Shown here: positions 27,033-36,899 of the stretch, piece after piece
Numbering within the stretch: position 1 is the stretch's first letter
Layout of the letters: each line of letters starts with the position of its first letter
Assembly: GCA_903903925.1 (NCBI GenBank)
Contig: CAIVAU010000262.1
Location: 1-42,080 of the forward strand
DNA: 42,080 nucleotides
Origin: an uncultured cyanobacterium
GTDB taxonomy: Bacteria > Cyanobacteriota > Cyanobacteriia > Cyanobacteriales > Nostocaceae
Reading direction: 5' to 3'
Translations under genes and position numbers: made by a program
Notes under the pieces: generated by a model
What the model was told of the DNA's origin: nothing
Database searches by the model: none
The model's input: the letters and a program-made list of their open reading frames with translations, nothing else

Positions 27033-28217
27033 TTAAAAAACCCGCCGATCCCGTTTGTTTCCACGCTGTCCTTGCAAAGGTACTACCTCAGCTTCACTAC
27101 TTTCCCGTGCAACCCGAATCAGCAACCCGGCTGACATCAAACTGGCAATCATCGAATTACCACCATAACTAAACATAGGCAAGGGTAAACCTGTCGTCGG
27201 TAAAGCCCCAGTCGCAACACCAATGTGGAGCAAAGATTGTCCTATCATCAAAGTTGTCACACCAATTGCTACTAGTCTAGGCACTGCTTGCTTAGTCTTA
27301 AGAGCTACAATTAATCCTAAGGTTGCATATAAGGCTAACACCAGCAATAGCACCATACTGCCAGCAAAGCCAAACTCTTCGGCGAATACTGCAAAAATGA
27401 AATCTGTGTCTTGGATTGGTAAATAAAACAGCTTTTGTTGGGAAAGCCCAAACCCAGCACCCCAAAGTTCACCAGAACCGACTGCTAGCAAACTTTGCAC
27501 CAACTGGTAGCCGTTCCCCTGTGCGTCAGCCCACGGATTAAGGAACGACATCACCCGCTTACGCTGATACTCTTTTACACTAATACTGAGTCCTGCCAAC
27601 AGCACTCCGCCAAAGGCTGTTCCTCCCAAGTACTTGAAAGGTAACCCAGATGCTAAGGCAATCAGCCAGATCGTCATACCGCAAAGTGCTGTTGTACTTA
27701 AGTTAGGCTGCGCTAAAATCCCCAGAAGGATAAGACTAAAAGTAACCAACCAACTCAAACGAATTCCCCAACTGATTCGTTCCCACTGCCCAAAAACCCT
27801 TGCACTTTGCAGCACCAAAAAGGGTTTAATCAATTCAGAGGGTTGAATCGGAACTGGACCAAGGGGTATCCAGCGAGTCGCACCATTGGTATTGGTTCCG
27901 ACTCCTGGTATGAGAGTGATGAATATTAGCCCCAGTAGCAGAATGACAAACCAATGGGATAGCCCCAACATCTTACGTAAGGGTAAATAAACAATAATAT
28001 TGAATAGTATTAAGCTAACTAAAACCCAAATAAGTTGACGTTTAAAGTAGTACAGTCCATCATGTTCACGAGCGTCAGCAACGGGATAGGATGCTGAAAA
28101 TAGCATAACTAACCCCATAAACAACCAAATTAATGTTAACCAGCGCAATAACCGTGCCTCTAATGACCAGGTAGACACGGAATCATCAAATAATGGAATC
28201 AGGCGGCGTAAATTCAC
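27033..28217 (-). CDS. ftsW: FtsW, SEDS septal peptidoglycan polymerase
   Basis: 394-residue SEDS-family protein with about ten membrane spans, polymerising lipid II with a partner penicillin-binding protein at the division septum. Family hallmarks: YYFKRQLIWVLVSL, the long loop GATRWIPLGPVPIQPSELIK, AQPNLSTTAL, RVMSFLNPWADAQGNGYQ, DTDFIFAVFAEEFGF and TTGLPLPMFSYGGNSM. The cytosolic ends are short and polar (RESSEAEVVPLQG). The start codon is GTG at 28217. Chosen as FtsW rather than RodA on the overall pattern, with some uncertainty. No other division gene adjoins. Confidence 0.93.
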   Translation of the reverse strand: MNLRRLIPLFDDSVSTWSLEARLLRWLTLIWLFMGLVMLFSASYPVADAREHDGLYYFKRQLIWVLVSLILFNIIVYLPLRKMLGLSHWFVILLLGLIFITLIPGVGTNTNGATRWIPLGPVPIQPSELIKPFLVLQSARVFGQWERISWGIRLSWLVTFSLILLGILAQPNLSTTALCGMTIWLIALASGLPFKYLGGTAFGGVLLAGLSISVKEYQRKRVMSFLNPWADAQGNGYQLVQSLLAVGSGELWGAGFGLSQQKLFYLPIQDTDFIFAVFAEEFGFAGSMVLLLVLALYATLGLIVALKTKQAVPRLVAIGVTTLMIGQSLLHIGVATGALPTTGLPLPMFSYGGNSMIASLMSAGLLIRVARESSEAEVVPLQGQRGNKRDRRVF

Positions 28218-28528
28218 GAGAATTTTAGAGCTTAAATTGGCTTGGTCGGTGAATATCCCGACTCTTGTCGATTTTAGACGGGAAACAACACTTTCGCACT
28301 AAGAGGCTGGCGATCGCCCCACTCTCTAAGTCTTCAGTCTTTTTTTTACGCACTTGTCACGAATCAAATCTCGGCTATCTCTCTTACGGCATACGGGTAT
28401 AATATACCATTTGATGGAAGCCTAGAAAAATGAGTTTAGCTATCGTGTATATATAATCACAAATCAGCTTAAAAGTTCAAATCTGGCTTAGAAGTTAGAT
28501 TTGTAATGTAGTTCTAAGGAAAAATAAA
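28218..28528. other. Divergent intergenic region ftsW/csbD
   Basis: About 310 bases with no gene. A palindromic GGTATAATATACC at 28397-28409 contains a TATAAT that could be a -10 box for csbD, though no good -35 is visible and the ATG is about 125 bases away. Confidence 0.35.
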
Positions 28529-28711
28529 ATGAGTATTGAAGATAGAGCAAAGGCTGTAGCAAAAAATATCGAAGGCAAAGCCCAAGAAATAGTGGGAAAC
28601 ATTACGGGCGACCCTAAAGATCAATTGGAAGGCAAAGCCAAGCAAGCTGAAAGTCAAGTACGTCAGAGCGTAGAAAACGTGAAGGATCAAGTTAAAGAAG
28701 AGCTTAAATAA
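28529..28711 (+). CDS. CsbD family stress protein
   Basis: 60-residue hydrophilic helical protein: MSIEDRAKAVAKNIEGKAQE, then IVGNITGDPKDQLEGKAKQA and a lysine/glutamate-rich tail. Belongs to the CsbD-like family, abundant small proteins induced by general stress in many bacteria; molecular role unknown. AAGGA precedes the ATG. Single gene followed by a terminator-like hairpin. Confidence 0.93.
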   Translation: MSIEDRAKAVAKNIEGKAQEIVGNITGDPKDQLEGKAKQAESQVRQSVENVKDQVKEELK

Positions 28712-29078
28712 AGTTGCTTCACGGATATGTATTTTGATTGATTAGGCAGACTGACTTTCTATTGAGGCAAATAAGCTTCGGCTGAGGGCGAAAGGGAAAC
28801 TTCAACCTTTCTCCTTTTTTTATGAGTTATTAGCGCTTACGCATTGACAGAAAACAACAATTGTGAAATATTCCTCGTTACAAGGCTCTGCAATGAAATC
28901 ATTGAAAAACAAACTCTGAACCACATGATGGTCAATTTGTAAAGTACGTAAGTCCTAATTTTTTGGCTGCGCCAAAGTTATGGTTAGATGATGGGACAAA
29001 ACTCCCTCCTCAGTGCTAGTAGAGAAATTTATTGGTAGACTTGAACTTCATTAGCCTTAGCCTAGTTAACCACCGCCT
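28712..29078. other. Intergenic region csbD-smc
   Basis: Contains the terminator at 28790-28821; the remaining 250 bases before smc show no gene or clear repeat. Confidence 0.4.
28790..28821 (+). terminator. Probable terminator after csbD
   Basis: GAAAGG (28790-28795) / CCTTTC (28806-28811) stem with a 10-base loop, followed by a T7 run after TCC. Confidence 0.5.
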
Positions 29079-32000
29079 ATGGTTCATATAAAGCGCGTGG
29101 AACTCACTAACTTTAAATCCTTCGGGGGTACGACTCAAGTTCCCCTGCTATCGGGGTTTACTGTGATTTCTGGACCAAATGGTTCCGGCAAATCAAATAT
29201 CCTAGACGCCTTACTTTTTTGCCTCGGACTAGCCAGTTCCAAGGGAATGAGAGCCGATCGCTTACCTGATCTAGTCAACAACACCCAAACAAGCAAATCA
29301 CGTTCCGCCGTCGAAGCCAGCGTCACGGTGACGTTTGATTTGTTAGATCATTCACCAGAGGATGAACTGGAAATACCTCCTGTTGTCTCTATTGTCGAAG
29401 ATGAGACACTTGAAGAGGAAGTAGAGGACGTAGACACTGAGGATGAAAATCGCAAAGCCAAAGTTCGTCCTCAACGAGGCGGGGAGTGGAGTGTAACGAG
29501 AAAACTACGGGTTACCCGCCAAGGAACTTACACGTCGAATTATTACATTAACGGTATCCCCTCTACCCTGACGGAATTACATCAAGAACTAGAGACACTG
29601 CGGGTTTATCCTGAAGGCTACAACGTTGTGCTGCAAGGAGATGTCACAAGTATTATCTCTATGAACGTACGGGAGAGGCGGGAAATTATTGATGAATTGG
29701 CAGGGGTGGCGGCGTTTGATCGCAAGATTGTCCAAGCTAAAGGAACTTTGGACGAAGTTAAAGAGAAAGAAGATAGCTGTCGCATTGTTGAGACAGAATT
29801 AATTACACAGCGCGATCGCCTCTCCCAAGACCGTGCTAAAGCGGAAAAATACCAAAAACTCAAGCTTGAATTTCAACAAAAACAATCTTGGGAAGCAGTT
29901 CTAGCATGGCGTTCCCTGCAAGCACAGCAAGAAAAGTTAGCGACACAAATTCAAATTGGCGATCGCAATCACAGCGAGTTCACCCACGAACTCATCACCA
30001 TCAAAACAGAAATTGGACAAAAAACTGCCGAACTAGAACAATTAAACGCCCATGTGAAAGCATTGGGAGAAGATAACCTTTTAGCAGTACAGTCTGCCCT
30101 TGCTACCCAAGAAGCAGAACGCAAACAACTTCAGCGTTCCTTCACAGAACTAGAAACCACTGCACAAGAAACTGCAAAGCGTCTGTTTCAACAACAGGGA
30201 GAAATTCAACAACACCAACAAACCATAGAAAAGCTTGCAGAACAAAAGATTGTAGAGACAATGGCGATCGCTTCTCTACAAAGCCAACGAGACGAGGCGC
30301 GACAGGCAATAGATGCTTCTCGTGAAGCAGCAGCGGAAATTGCATCGGCTTCAGAAGCTTGGGTGCAGCAACAAACTGCCCTTAACCGTCAAATAGACAC
30401 TTTGCTGCAAACTGTTGAACCACAACGTACAGAGCAAGCACAACTCAGAGAGCGTCATAACCAACTACAGCAGCAAATTCAGCAGCAAACCCAGTTAATT
30501 CAAACATTAGAACCTGAATTAGCCGAAAAACAAGCCGAATGTGGTCGAATTGAAACTGAATTTAACGCTAAGAGTGAACCTATCCAAACCTTAGCCCAAA
30601 ATCTATCAGCCACAGAACAAGAACTACAAATCCAACAAGAAACCCAAAAGCGCCTCTTACAAGAACAACGGGAGAAACAACGTTCCTTGGATAAACTAGA
30701 GGCGCAACTTGCAGCACAGCAAGAAGCCCAAGGAACCCAAGCAAGTAAAGTCATTTTGCAATCTGGAATGCCAGGTATTTGCGGGTTGGCTGTGCAGTTA
30801 GGACGGGTGGAACCGCGTTATCATCTCGCTTTGGAAATTTCTGCTGGTGCGCGTTTAGGTCATATTGTTGTCGAGGATGACAGCATAGCAGCAGCGGGAA
30901 TTGAATTGCTCAAACAAAAACGCGCTGGTAGAGCAACTTTCTTACCGCTGAATAAAATTCATGCTCCCAAATTTACTCAAGACGCAACGCTGCGTTTTGC
31001 TAATGGCTTCGTCAACTATGCTGTGAACTTAGTTGAGTGCGATCGCCGCTACCGGGATGTCTTTGCCTATATTTTCGGTAATACGGTCGTGTTTGAAACC
31101 ATCAGTCAAGCACGTAACCAGTTGGGTCTATATCGGATCGTCACTTTAGAAGGGGAATTGTTGGAAACCAGTGGCGCGATGACTGGTGGTAGCGTAGCTG
31201 GGCGTTCAGCACTGCGGTTTGGTACGGTAGAAGCAGCAGAGTCAGAGGAAGTCGCCGGATTGAAAAATCGATTGGGGGACATTGAGCGGATTTTAGACCG
31301 TTGTGGCGAGGCAATCAATTTTCTTTCCGCCCAAGCAAAAAGACTGACACAAGAATTAACAGAAGCAAGACAGGCGCGGCGAGAACAACAGCTACAGTTG
31401 GAGCAGTTGCACAAAGATATTAAGAGTTTGACAGGGCAATTGGAAGGAACGCGATCGCATCTGGCACAAAATAGTGAAAGATTCGCTACCGTCCAATCTC
31501 GCTTGGAGGTTTTAGATCGGGAATTACCGGGTCAACAGCAGCAATTGCAACAATTGCGACAAGCTTTAACGGAGTTAGAACAGTCGCAAACTCCCCAGGA
31601 ATGGCAACAAATCCAGGCAACAATGAAAATTCAAGAGCAACAATTGCAACAACGAGAGGGAGAATTAAGGGGATCGGAGCAAAGATTAAAAAACTTAGAA
31701 AATCAAGAGCAGCGATTGCAGGAAAAAATTCAGGAAGGTGAGCAGCGTGTTGTGGAATACCAAACACAACAAACCTCTGGTCGCGATGCGATTGAGCGCG
31801 TCTCTAAAGAGATTACAGCCATTTGTGAGCAAATAGCGGCAACTCACCAGGATTTAAGTCAGATGGAAGCAAGTCTGGGAGAGGAAAAAGTCAAACGCGA
31901 TCACAGTGAACAGGAATTGCGATCGCATCTGCTACGTCAACAACAGTTGGAGTGGGAGGTGCAAAAACTGCAAGAAACCCAACAGACGCGGCGAGAGGAA

Positions 32001-32741
32001 CTGAGTGCCTTACAAGCACAGTTACAAACTGTGGGGGCGGAATTGCCGAATCCTCTGCCATTCGTGCCAGACAAGGTAGATTTAGAAGAACTGCAAAAAG
32101 AATTGCGATCGCTTTCTAAACGCCTGCAAGCAATGGAACCAGTTAATATGCTAGCTTTAGAGCAGTATGAGCGCACGCAAAATCGCCTAGAGCAACTTAG
32201 TCAAAAATTGCAGACACTAGAAGGAGAGCGCACAGAGTTGCTGTTGCGCATTGAAAATTTCACCACGTTACGACAACGTGCTTTCAAAGAAGCCTTCGAC
32301 GCTGTGAATGAAAACTTTCAATCAATTTTCGCTACCCTTTCTGAGGGTGACGGCTACCTGCAACTTGACAATCCAGAAGATCCTTTTAACAGCGGACTAA
32401 ATTTAGTTGCCCACCCCAAAGGCAAACCTATACAGCGACTGGCTTCTATGTCTGGAGGAGAAAAATCTCTGACAGCGTTAAGCTTTATCTTTGCCCTGCA
32501 ACGCTACCGCCCATCACCATTTTACGCTTTTGACGAAGTCGATATGTTTTTAGATGGGGCAAATGTGGAACGATTAGCTAAAATGATCAAACAACAGGCG
32601 AAACAAGCACAATTTATAGTTGTGAGTTTGCGTCGCCCGATGATAGAATCAGCCGAACGCACCATCGGCGTTACTCAAGCAAGGGGAGCTTATACTCAAG
32701 TTTTGGGAATTAAGTTAAAATCTGACCATACACCTGCTTGA
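29079..32741 (+). CDS. smc: SMC chromosome segregation ATPase
   Basis: 1220-residue SMC, the ring-forming ATPase that compacts and segregates chromosomes with ScpAB. Walker A GPNGSGKSN is at 32-40; the coiled-coil arms are rich in Gln and Glu; the hinge (about 560-720) has GLAVQLGRVEPRYHLALEI, GRATFLPLNKI and TLEGELLETSGAMTGGS; the ABC signature SMSGGEKSLTALSF is near 1125 and Walker B FYAFDEVDMFLDG near 1147. Between head segments (93-125) is an acidic insertion (ETLEEEVEDVDTEDEN), common in cyanobacterial SMC. ScpA/ScpB are not in the window. ATG at 29079 starts the canonical MVHIKRVELTNFKSF. Confidence 0.97.
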   Translation: MVHIKRVELTNFKSFGGTTQVPLLSGFTVISGPNGSGKSNILDALLFCLGLASSKGMRADRLPDLVNNTQTSKSRSAVEASVTVTFDLLDHSPEDELEIPPVVSIVEDETLEEEVEDVDTEDENRKAKVRPQRGGEWSVTRKLRVTRQGTYTSNYYINGIPSTLTELHQELETLRVYPEGYNVVLQGDVTSIISMNVRERREIIDELAGVAAFDRKIVQAKGTLDEVKEKEDSCRIVETELITQRDRLSQDRAKAEKYQKLKLEFQQKQSWEAVLAWRSLQAQQEKLATQIQIGDRNHSEFTHELITIKTEIGQKTAELEQLNAHVKALGEDNLLAVQSALATQEAERKQLQRSFTELETTAQETAKRLFQQQGEIQQHQQTIEKLAEQKIVETMAIASLQSQRDEARQAIDASREAAAEIASASEAWVQQQTALNRQIDTLLQTVEPQRTEQAQLRERHNQLQQQIQQQTQLIQTLEPELAEKQAECGRIETEFNAKSEPIQTLAQNLSATEQELQIQQETQKRLLQEQREKQRSLDKLEAQLAAQQEAQGTQASKVILQSGMPGICGLAVQLGRVEPRYHLALEISAGARLGHIVVEDDSIAAAGIELLKQKRAGRATFLPLNKIHAPKFTQDATLRFANGFVNYAVNLVECDRRYRDVFAYIFGNTVVFETISQARNQLGLYRIVTLEGELLETSGAMTGGSVAGRSALRFGTVEAAESEEVAGLKNRLGDIERILDRCGEAINFLSAQAKRLTQELTEARQARREQQLQLEQLHKDIKSLTGQLEGTRSHLAQNSERFATVQSRLEVLDRELPGQQQQLQQLRQALTELEQSQTPQEWQQIQATMKIQEQQLQQREGELRGSEQRLKNLENQEQRLQEKIQEGEQRVVEYQTQQTSGRDAIERVSKEITAICEQIAATHQDLSQMEASLGEEKVKRDHSEQELRSHLLRQQQLEWEVQKLQETQQTRREELSALQAQLQTVGAELPNPLPFVPDKVDLEELQKELRSLSKRLQAMEPVNMLALEQYERTQNRLEQLSQKLQTLEGERTELLLRIENFTTLRQRAFKEAFDAVNENFQSIFATLSEGDGYLQLDNPEDPFNSGLNLVAHPKGKPIQRLASMSGGEKSLTALSFIFALQRYRPSPFYAFDEVDMFLDGANVERLAKMIKQQAKQAQFIVVSLRRPMIESAERTIGVTQARGAYTQVLGIKLKSDHTPA

Positions 32742-32799
32742 GTTTTTGTTAATAATAGTGTATAGATTAACCGGATAAGAGATCAGGACTCAATCAAGA

Positions 32800-33804
32800 A
32801 TGACCTCTGAACAAATTATTAGACGCTCTGATATTCTAAACACCCAGGTAATCACCCGCGATAACGGCAAGCGGCTAGGAATCGTGAGTCAGGTGTGGAT
32901 TGATATTGACCAAAGAGAGGTAGTGGCTCTTAGCTTGCGGGACAGCCTGATCTCTATTTCTAGTGTGCCACGCTACATGTACCTCAACAGCATCGACCAA
33001 ATCGGAGATGTCATCCTGGTTGATAACGAGGATGTGATTGAAGATATTGATCCTGAAGCTTACAGCAACTTAATGAACTGGGAAGTCATTACAGAAACAG
33101 GCGAAGTATTAGGTAAAGTGCGGGGCTTCAAGTTCAATGGCGAAACAGGTAAGATGTACTCCATTACCCTCGCCTCCCTCGGATTGCCCCAAATTCCCGA
33201 TCAGTTTCTGAGTACCTACGAACTGTCGATCGAAGAAATCGTCAGCACTGGTCCAAACAGATTGATTGTGTTTGAAGGAGCCGAAGAGCGGTTGAACCAG
33301 TTAACAGTTGGGTTACTGGAACGCCTGGGCATTGGTAAAGCCCCGTGGGAGCGTGACAGCGAAGAGGAATATGGCAACACTTATACTCCTCGGACAGTTC
33401 CAGTCCCAAATCAACTGCCGGCAGGAGTGCCATTAGAGCAACCAAAGCCAAGAATAGTTCGCTCACCAGAACCTGTAGCACGGGAAGAATGGGATGAGGA
33501 CTACATTGAACAAGAACGTCCCCAGCGTCAGGTGATGAAAGCGCGGCAATATGAGCCTGTTCAATACGAAGACGACGACGAAGAAGATAACTGGAGTGAG
33601 GCAACTGGCAAAGATAGATATCAAAAACAACCAATCTATGAACCTCAGCCTTACAAAAGCAAGGAATACACCGACCAGTACAGCGATTATGAAGACGATC
33701 TAGATCGCGATGCTTGGGATGATGATGAAGCACCGAAGCCAGTCAATATTCCCAAGAAAGTAAGGGAAAAACAGCCAGAGTATGAAGAAGAAGGCGGATA
33801 TTAA
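32800..33804 (+). CDS. PRC-barrel domain protein
   Basis: 334-residue protein with two PRC-barrel-like domains: the first about 8-85 (DILNTQVITRDNGKRLGIVS, VWIDIDQREVVALSL), the second about 92-170 (MNWEVITETGEVLGKVRGFK, then VSTGPNRLIVFEGAEERL). From about residue 185 the sequence is low-complexity and acidic (EEWDEDYIEQERPQ, DDDEEDNWSE, YEDDLDRDAWDDDE), ending in EEEGGY. PRC-barrels occur in photosynthetic reaction centres and RNA-processing proteins, and mediate binding. It starts 58 bases after smc on the same strand, possibly co-transcribed. Function not defined. Confidence 0.88.
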   Translation: MTSEQIIRRSDILNTQVITRDNGKRLGIVSQVWIDIDQREVVALSLRDSLISISSVPRYMYLNSIDQIGDVILVDNEDVIEDIDPEAYSNLMNWEVITETGEVLGKVRGFKFNGETGKMYSITLASLGLPQIPDQFLSTYELSIEEIVSTGPNRLIVFEGAEERLNQLTVGLLERLGIGKAPWERDSEEEYGNTYTPRTVPVPNQLPAGVPLEQPKPRIVRSPEPVAREEWDEDYIEQERPQRQVMKARQYEPVQYEDDDEEDNWSEATGKDRYQKQPIYEPQPYKSKEYTDQYSDYEDDLDRDAWDDDEAPKPVNIPKKVREKQPEYEEEGGY

Positions 33805-33834
33805 CCCCTGAGGGAGTTAGGATTGGGCAATGGA

Positions 33835-33985
33835 AGTTTGTAGGGGCGGGGTTTCCCGGCCCTTACAGGAATTTTGGTGTTTCTTCCATTCACGACAGGT
33901 GGTACGCCGCCAGTGGGGCGCTTTCACTGCTAAAAACTCTGTTTGTAAGGGCGCAATGCCTTGCGCCCCTACGTGGTTTCAAAAA
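33835..33985. repeat. Dispersed GC-rich hairpin module
   Basis: GTAGGGGCGGGGTTTCCCGG (33841-33860), then ACGACAGGTGGTACGCCGCC and TGGGGCGC (33890-33922), then GTAAGGGCGCAATGCCTTGC followed by GCCCCTAC (33946-33973). The last is a clean hairpin. Related copies at 19625-19710 and 36087-36110. Open frames across it are not genes. Confidence 0.8.
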
Positions 33986-34039
33986 CGCAATTTATGCCCG
34001 TGGGAAGTATAATTATTTGAAAAAATCAAATACCTTGAT

Positions 34040-34258
34040 ATGGCTACACAGATAACATCAGGATTCATAGAATTAATGGCAGTAACTGAAGACCCTTTAA
34101 TCGATTGGAAAGGAGAACAAACTGTCATCATTTTTGTTTGGGTTCTTCTTATTGCTATAGCAACAAGCGTAGGGCTTTTTAGCCGCAAAGTAGAGTATGC
34201 TCTAGCTGTTGCTTTTGTAAGCAGTATAATAGCTATTGCTTTCCTTATAATTCCTTAA
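34040..34258 (+). CDS. Small membrane protein, function unknown
   Basis: 72 residues with a short polar N-terminus (MATQITSGFIELMAVTEDPL) and two membrane spans: TVIIFVWVLLIAIATSVGLF and YALAVAFVSSIIAIAFLIIP, joined by SRKVE. No family recognised. Coding is supported by the hydrophobicity pattern and a plausible start; the nearest ribosome site is weak. It converges with the TPR gene ending at 34313. Confidence 0.6.
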   Translation: MATQITSGFIELMAVTEDPLIDWKGEQTVIIFVWVLLIAIATSVGLFSRKVEYALAVAFVSSIIAIAFLIIP

Positions 34259-34312
34259 CCGAGTCAACTGAATGGCAATTTTTACCTGTAGTATGGACTG
34301 TATTGTGCTATA

Positions 34313-35998
34313 CTAGAAGTTTAAAAGGTCTAATGATTCTTCTATTTCTAAATCTAGAATTTTTTCCCTAGCATTTTTGTGTTCTGCTAGCTTACCTTCT
34401 TTTCGATAGAGGTCTGTCGCTTGCTGAAAATCCTCAATTGCTAAGAGCTTATCGCCTTGATTATAACGGGCATGACCACGGTTATAATAGGCGTCAGCGT
34501 GATTGGGGTTAATCTTGATTGCCTGAGTGTAATCTTCAATTGCTCCCTGATAATCTCCTAGATCAGAATGGGTTTGACCACGATAGTAATAAGTATCAGG
34601 GTGATTGGGATTCATCTTGATTGCTTGAGTGTAATCTTCAATTGCTCCTTGGTAATCTCCTAGATCGGAACGGGCTTGACCACGGTTTTTGTAAGCAGAG
34701 TCATCATTGGGACTAATTTTTATGACAGAAGTGAAAACTTCTATTGCTCGCTTGTAATGTTCTAGTTCAGAAGGAGTATGACCGTTTCTGTTAACAACAT
34801 TGTTGTCGTTGGGATGAATCTTGATGACCTGAGTTAATTTTTGTAGATCTGCCAAAAGATAGGGATTAATTTTTATTGCTTGAGTGCAATCCTCAATTGC
34901 TCCTTGGTTATCTCCGATATGAGAACGAGCGTTAGCACGGTTTTTGAAAGCGATGGCATCGTTGGGATTAATTCTAATTGCCTGGGTGTAGTCTGCAATT
35001 GCTCCTTCGTAATCTCCTAGGTGGTAACGGGCATCGCCACTTTTATTATAAGCTAAGGTGTAATTAGGATGAATTGTTAGCGCCTGAGAAAAATCTGCGA
35101 TCGCTCCCTCGTAATCTCCTAGTTGATAACGAGCATTCCCACGTTTGTAATGAGTGTTTGCATCCTTAAGGTTTAAATGCAATGCTTTGTTGTAGGTAGT
35201 AATTGCAGCGTCATACTGTCCTTTTTCAAAGCACTCATCACCTAACTTGACATAAAGGAGATTTAAATCTGCATCGCGGTAACTAGATTGGAAGTAAGGT
35301 TTTATCAACTGATTCTTGGGTTGCTGATAAACTGATTCCTGCTTGGGGTGAGGTTGGTAAATTTGGGATTTTTGTTCGTAAGAATTGTAAGTTGTAGAAG
35401 ATTGTAACTGTTCTAGATAGCACTGTAAGCCACTGCCATAGAGCAATTGATCTATCCCAAATGAGAGTTTACCAGTTCTTAGCTTAATCATTCGGGTTGG
35501 TAAAAAGCCAGCCATGAAGAGGTGATATTCAGGTTGTGCTTCATTCACATCTTCTTGAATCAAAATGCAGACAACAACTGCATTTTTTTGCACTTCTTCT
35601 GAACTAATAGACCATCTGGCTTTATCAATACTGCCATGACGGGATTTAACTGCGATCCCAATTGATGAATTATAAGTCAGAGTAAAATCAACTTTACCAT
35701 CACCACTGAATCGTCTTTCATAATCGACTTCAGTTACAAAATCAGCTAACCGTCTTTTGACGACTTCCTCACCGAGTTTTCCTTTGAGATTGCTGATAAA
35801 AACGTTGCGGACTGGCGAAGTGCGCTTATATTTTTCAGCCATCTGCCAGCAAAATTCCCGTAATACCTTTAACCTCTGTCCCGAAATGACCGTTAATTCA
35901 CTATATTGACCTTCCGTTTCACAATGAAGCAGACAACCAGATGTTAACCTTTTGATAAAGTCAGATTGTAGCGATCGCAGTAGGGTAATCCAGTCCAT
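34313..35998 (-). CDS. Nuclease-like domain fused to TPR repeats
   Basis: 561 residues. The N-terminal part (about 1-200) has a helix ending in LKGKLGEEVVKRRLADF, then VDYERRFSGDGKVDFTLTY and IGIAVKSRHG, the order E-D-xVK of a PD-(D/E)XK-like fold; the usual acidic residue two before the lysine is Ala (AVK), so catalysis is doubtful. A linker of about 45 residues leads to eight or nine TPRs (about 245-545) with consensus GDYQGAIEDYTQAIKINPNH. The DNA of the last repeats is nearly identical in 102-base units, suggesting recent expansion. TPRs mediate protein binding. The gene stands alone; a repeat and terminator lie upstream of its start. Role unknown, possibly DNA- or RNA-linked. Confidence 0.8.
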   Translation of the reverse strand: MDWITLLRSLQSDFIKRLTSGCLLHCETEGQYSELTVISGQRLKVLREFCWQMAEKYKRTSPVRNVFISNLKGKLGEEVVKRRLADFVTEVDYERRFSGDGKVDFTLTYNSSIGIAVKSRHGSIDKARWSISSEEVQKNAVVVCILIQEDVNEAQPEYHLFMAGFLPTRMIKLRTGKLSFGIDQLLYGSGLQCYLEQLQSSTTYNSYEQKSQIYQPHPKQESVYQQPKNQLIKPYFQSSYRDADLNLLYVKLGDECFEKGQYDAAITTYNKALHLNLKDANTHYKRGNARYQLGDYEGAIADFSQALTIHPNYTLAYNKSGDARYHLGDYEGAIADYTQAIRINPNDAIAFKNRANARSHIGDNQGAIEDCTQAIKINPYLLADLQKLTQVIKIHPNDNNVVNRNGHTPSELEHYKRAIEVFTSVIKISPNDDSAYKNRGQARSDLGDYQGAIEDYTQAIKMNPNHPDTYYYRGQTHSDLGDYQGAIEDYTQAIKINPNHADAYYNRGHARYNQGDKLLAIEDFQQATDLYRKEGKLAEHKNAREKILDLEIEESLDLLNF

Positions 35999-35999
35999 T

Positions 36000-36460
36000 T
36001 ATAGTTCTGCGAATCTTTTGATTTGACTATTTTATCAAAATATCAAGTCTTGGGAAGAAATGGGCATTGGGCATTGGGCATTGCGTAGGGGCGGGGTCTC
36101 CCCGCCCTTACAGGAGGTGTTTTTTCCATTGATAAAGGGTAGCGTACCTGATTGATATAACAAAGCGAAACATATCAATTGAACAAAAAAGCCCCTGAGT
36201 ATTTTACCTAGGGGCTTTTTGCTATTAGGGGTTAAAGTTGAGCAATGTTTTGGATCAAGGGTTTACACCTGCTGTAGGTTGAAAACCTGGGATTAGATTT
36301 TCAACTCATGACACAGTTGTACGAATTCGCAGCGTTATTTACTCGTTTAGGGTGGGAATGACCCATCCTACGGAATCAAGTATGCACGAATCTATACAAA
36401 TGAGTGTTTAGTTTGACAGCGAACCATTCTTTCTCAACTGTTCTGACTTTGACTTTTTGA
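36000..36460. other. Gene-free region with repeat and terminator
   Basis: Holds GGGCATT triplication (36063-36082), the GTAGGGGCGGGG hairpin (36087-36110) and a bidirectional terminator (36185-36220). The rest shows nothing recognisable. Confidence 0.5.
36185..36220 (-). terminator. Bidirectional intrinsic terminator
   Basis: AAAAAAGCCCCT and AGGGGCTTTTT enclose a short AT-rich loop; A and T runs on either side allow function in both directions. It lies downstream of the minus-strand secreted-protein gene. Confidence 0.75.
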
Positions 36461-36688
36461 CTATGGTGTTGTTGTTGCTGAGGCCGTAGGCGTAGGATAA
36501 GTGCCGCCTTTTTTATGCTTATGCCGGGGCTTAGCTGTACTTGTGGGTGTAGCTGAGGAAGTGTCTGTAGTCGAAGAAGACTGAGACATTTGTTGTGCCT
36601 TGACTATTGGAGTCAAGCTAGCAACTGGTAGACCAACTGCTAAACCAAAACTTAGACAGAGCAATGCGAGTCGAGTAAACTTACTCAT
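36461..36688 (-). CDS. Small secreted protein with basic core
   Basis: 75 residues with a good signal peptide (MSKFTRLALLCLSFGLAVGL, then PVASLTPIVKAQQ, cleavage probably after VKA). The mature part is Ser/Thr-rich with KPRHKHKKGGTYP in the middle and Pro/Thr at the end, so it is unstructured and basic. No family recognised. Start ATG 36688 with GAGGAGTTCC in front. Likely exported to the periplasm or thylakoid lumen. Confidence 0.7.
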   Translation of the reverse strand: MSKFTRLALLCLSFGLAVGLPVASLTPIVKAQQMSQSSSTTDTSSATPTSTAKPRHKHKKGGTYPTPTASATTTP

Positions 36689-36899
36689 CGGAACTCCTCA
36701 CAGAAGAGAGTGTAAGTATTGCTGTTATCATACCAGCAATGATTAAACAATTTAGAACTTTTTTCAAAATTTCTTTCTGATCACAGATTTCCGGTAAACA
36801 CGTGCTATAATTACTAACTATTGACAACTATCTCCAGTTAGTGATTAGTGATTGGGCTCAATATCCTACCTACTCCCCCTAATCCCCAGTCCCCAACCT

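Noticed and set aside
33830..34012. 60-codon frame
   Set aside because: Translation of the dispersed GC-rich hairpin module.
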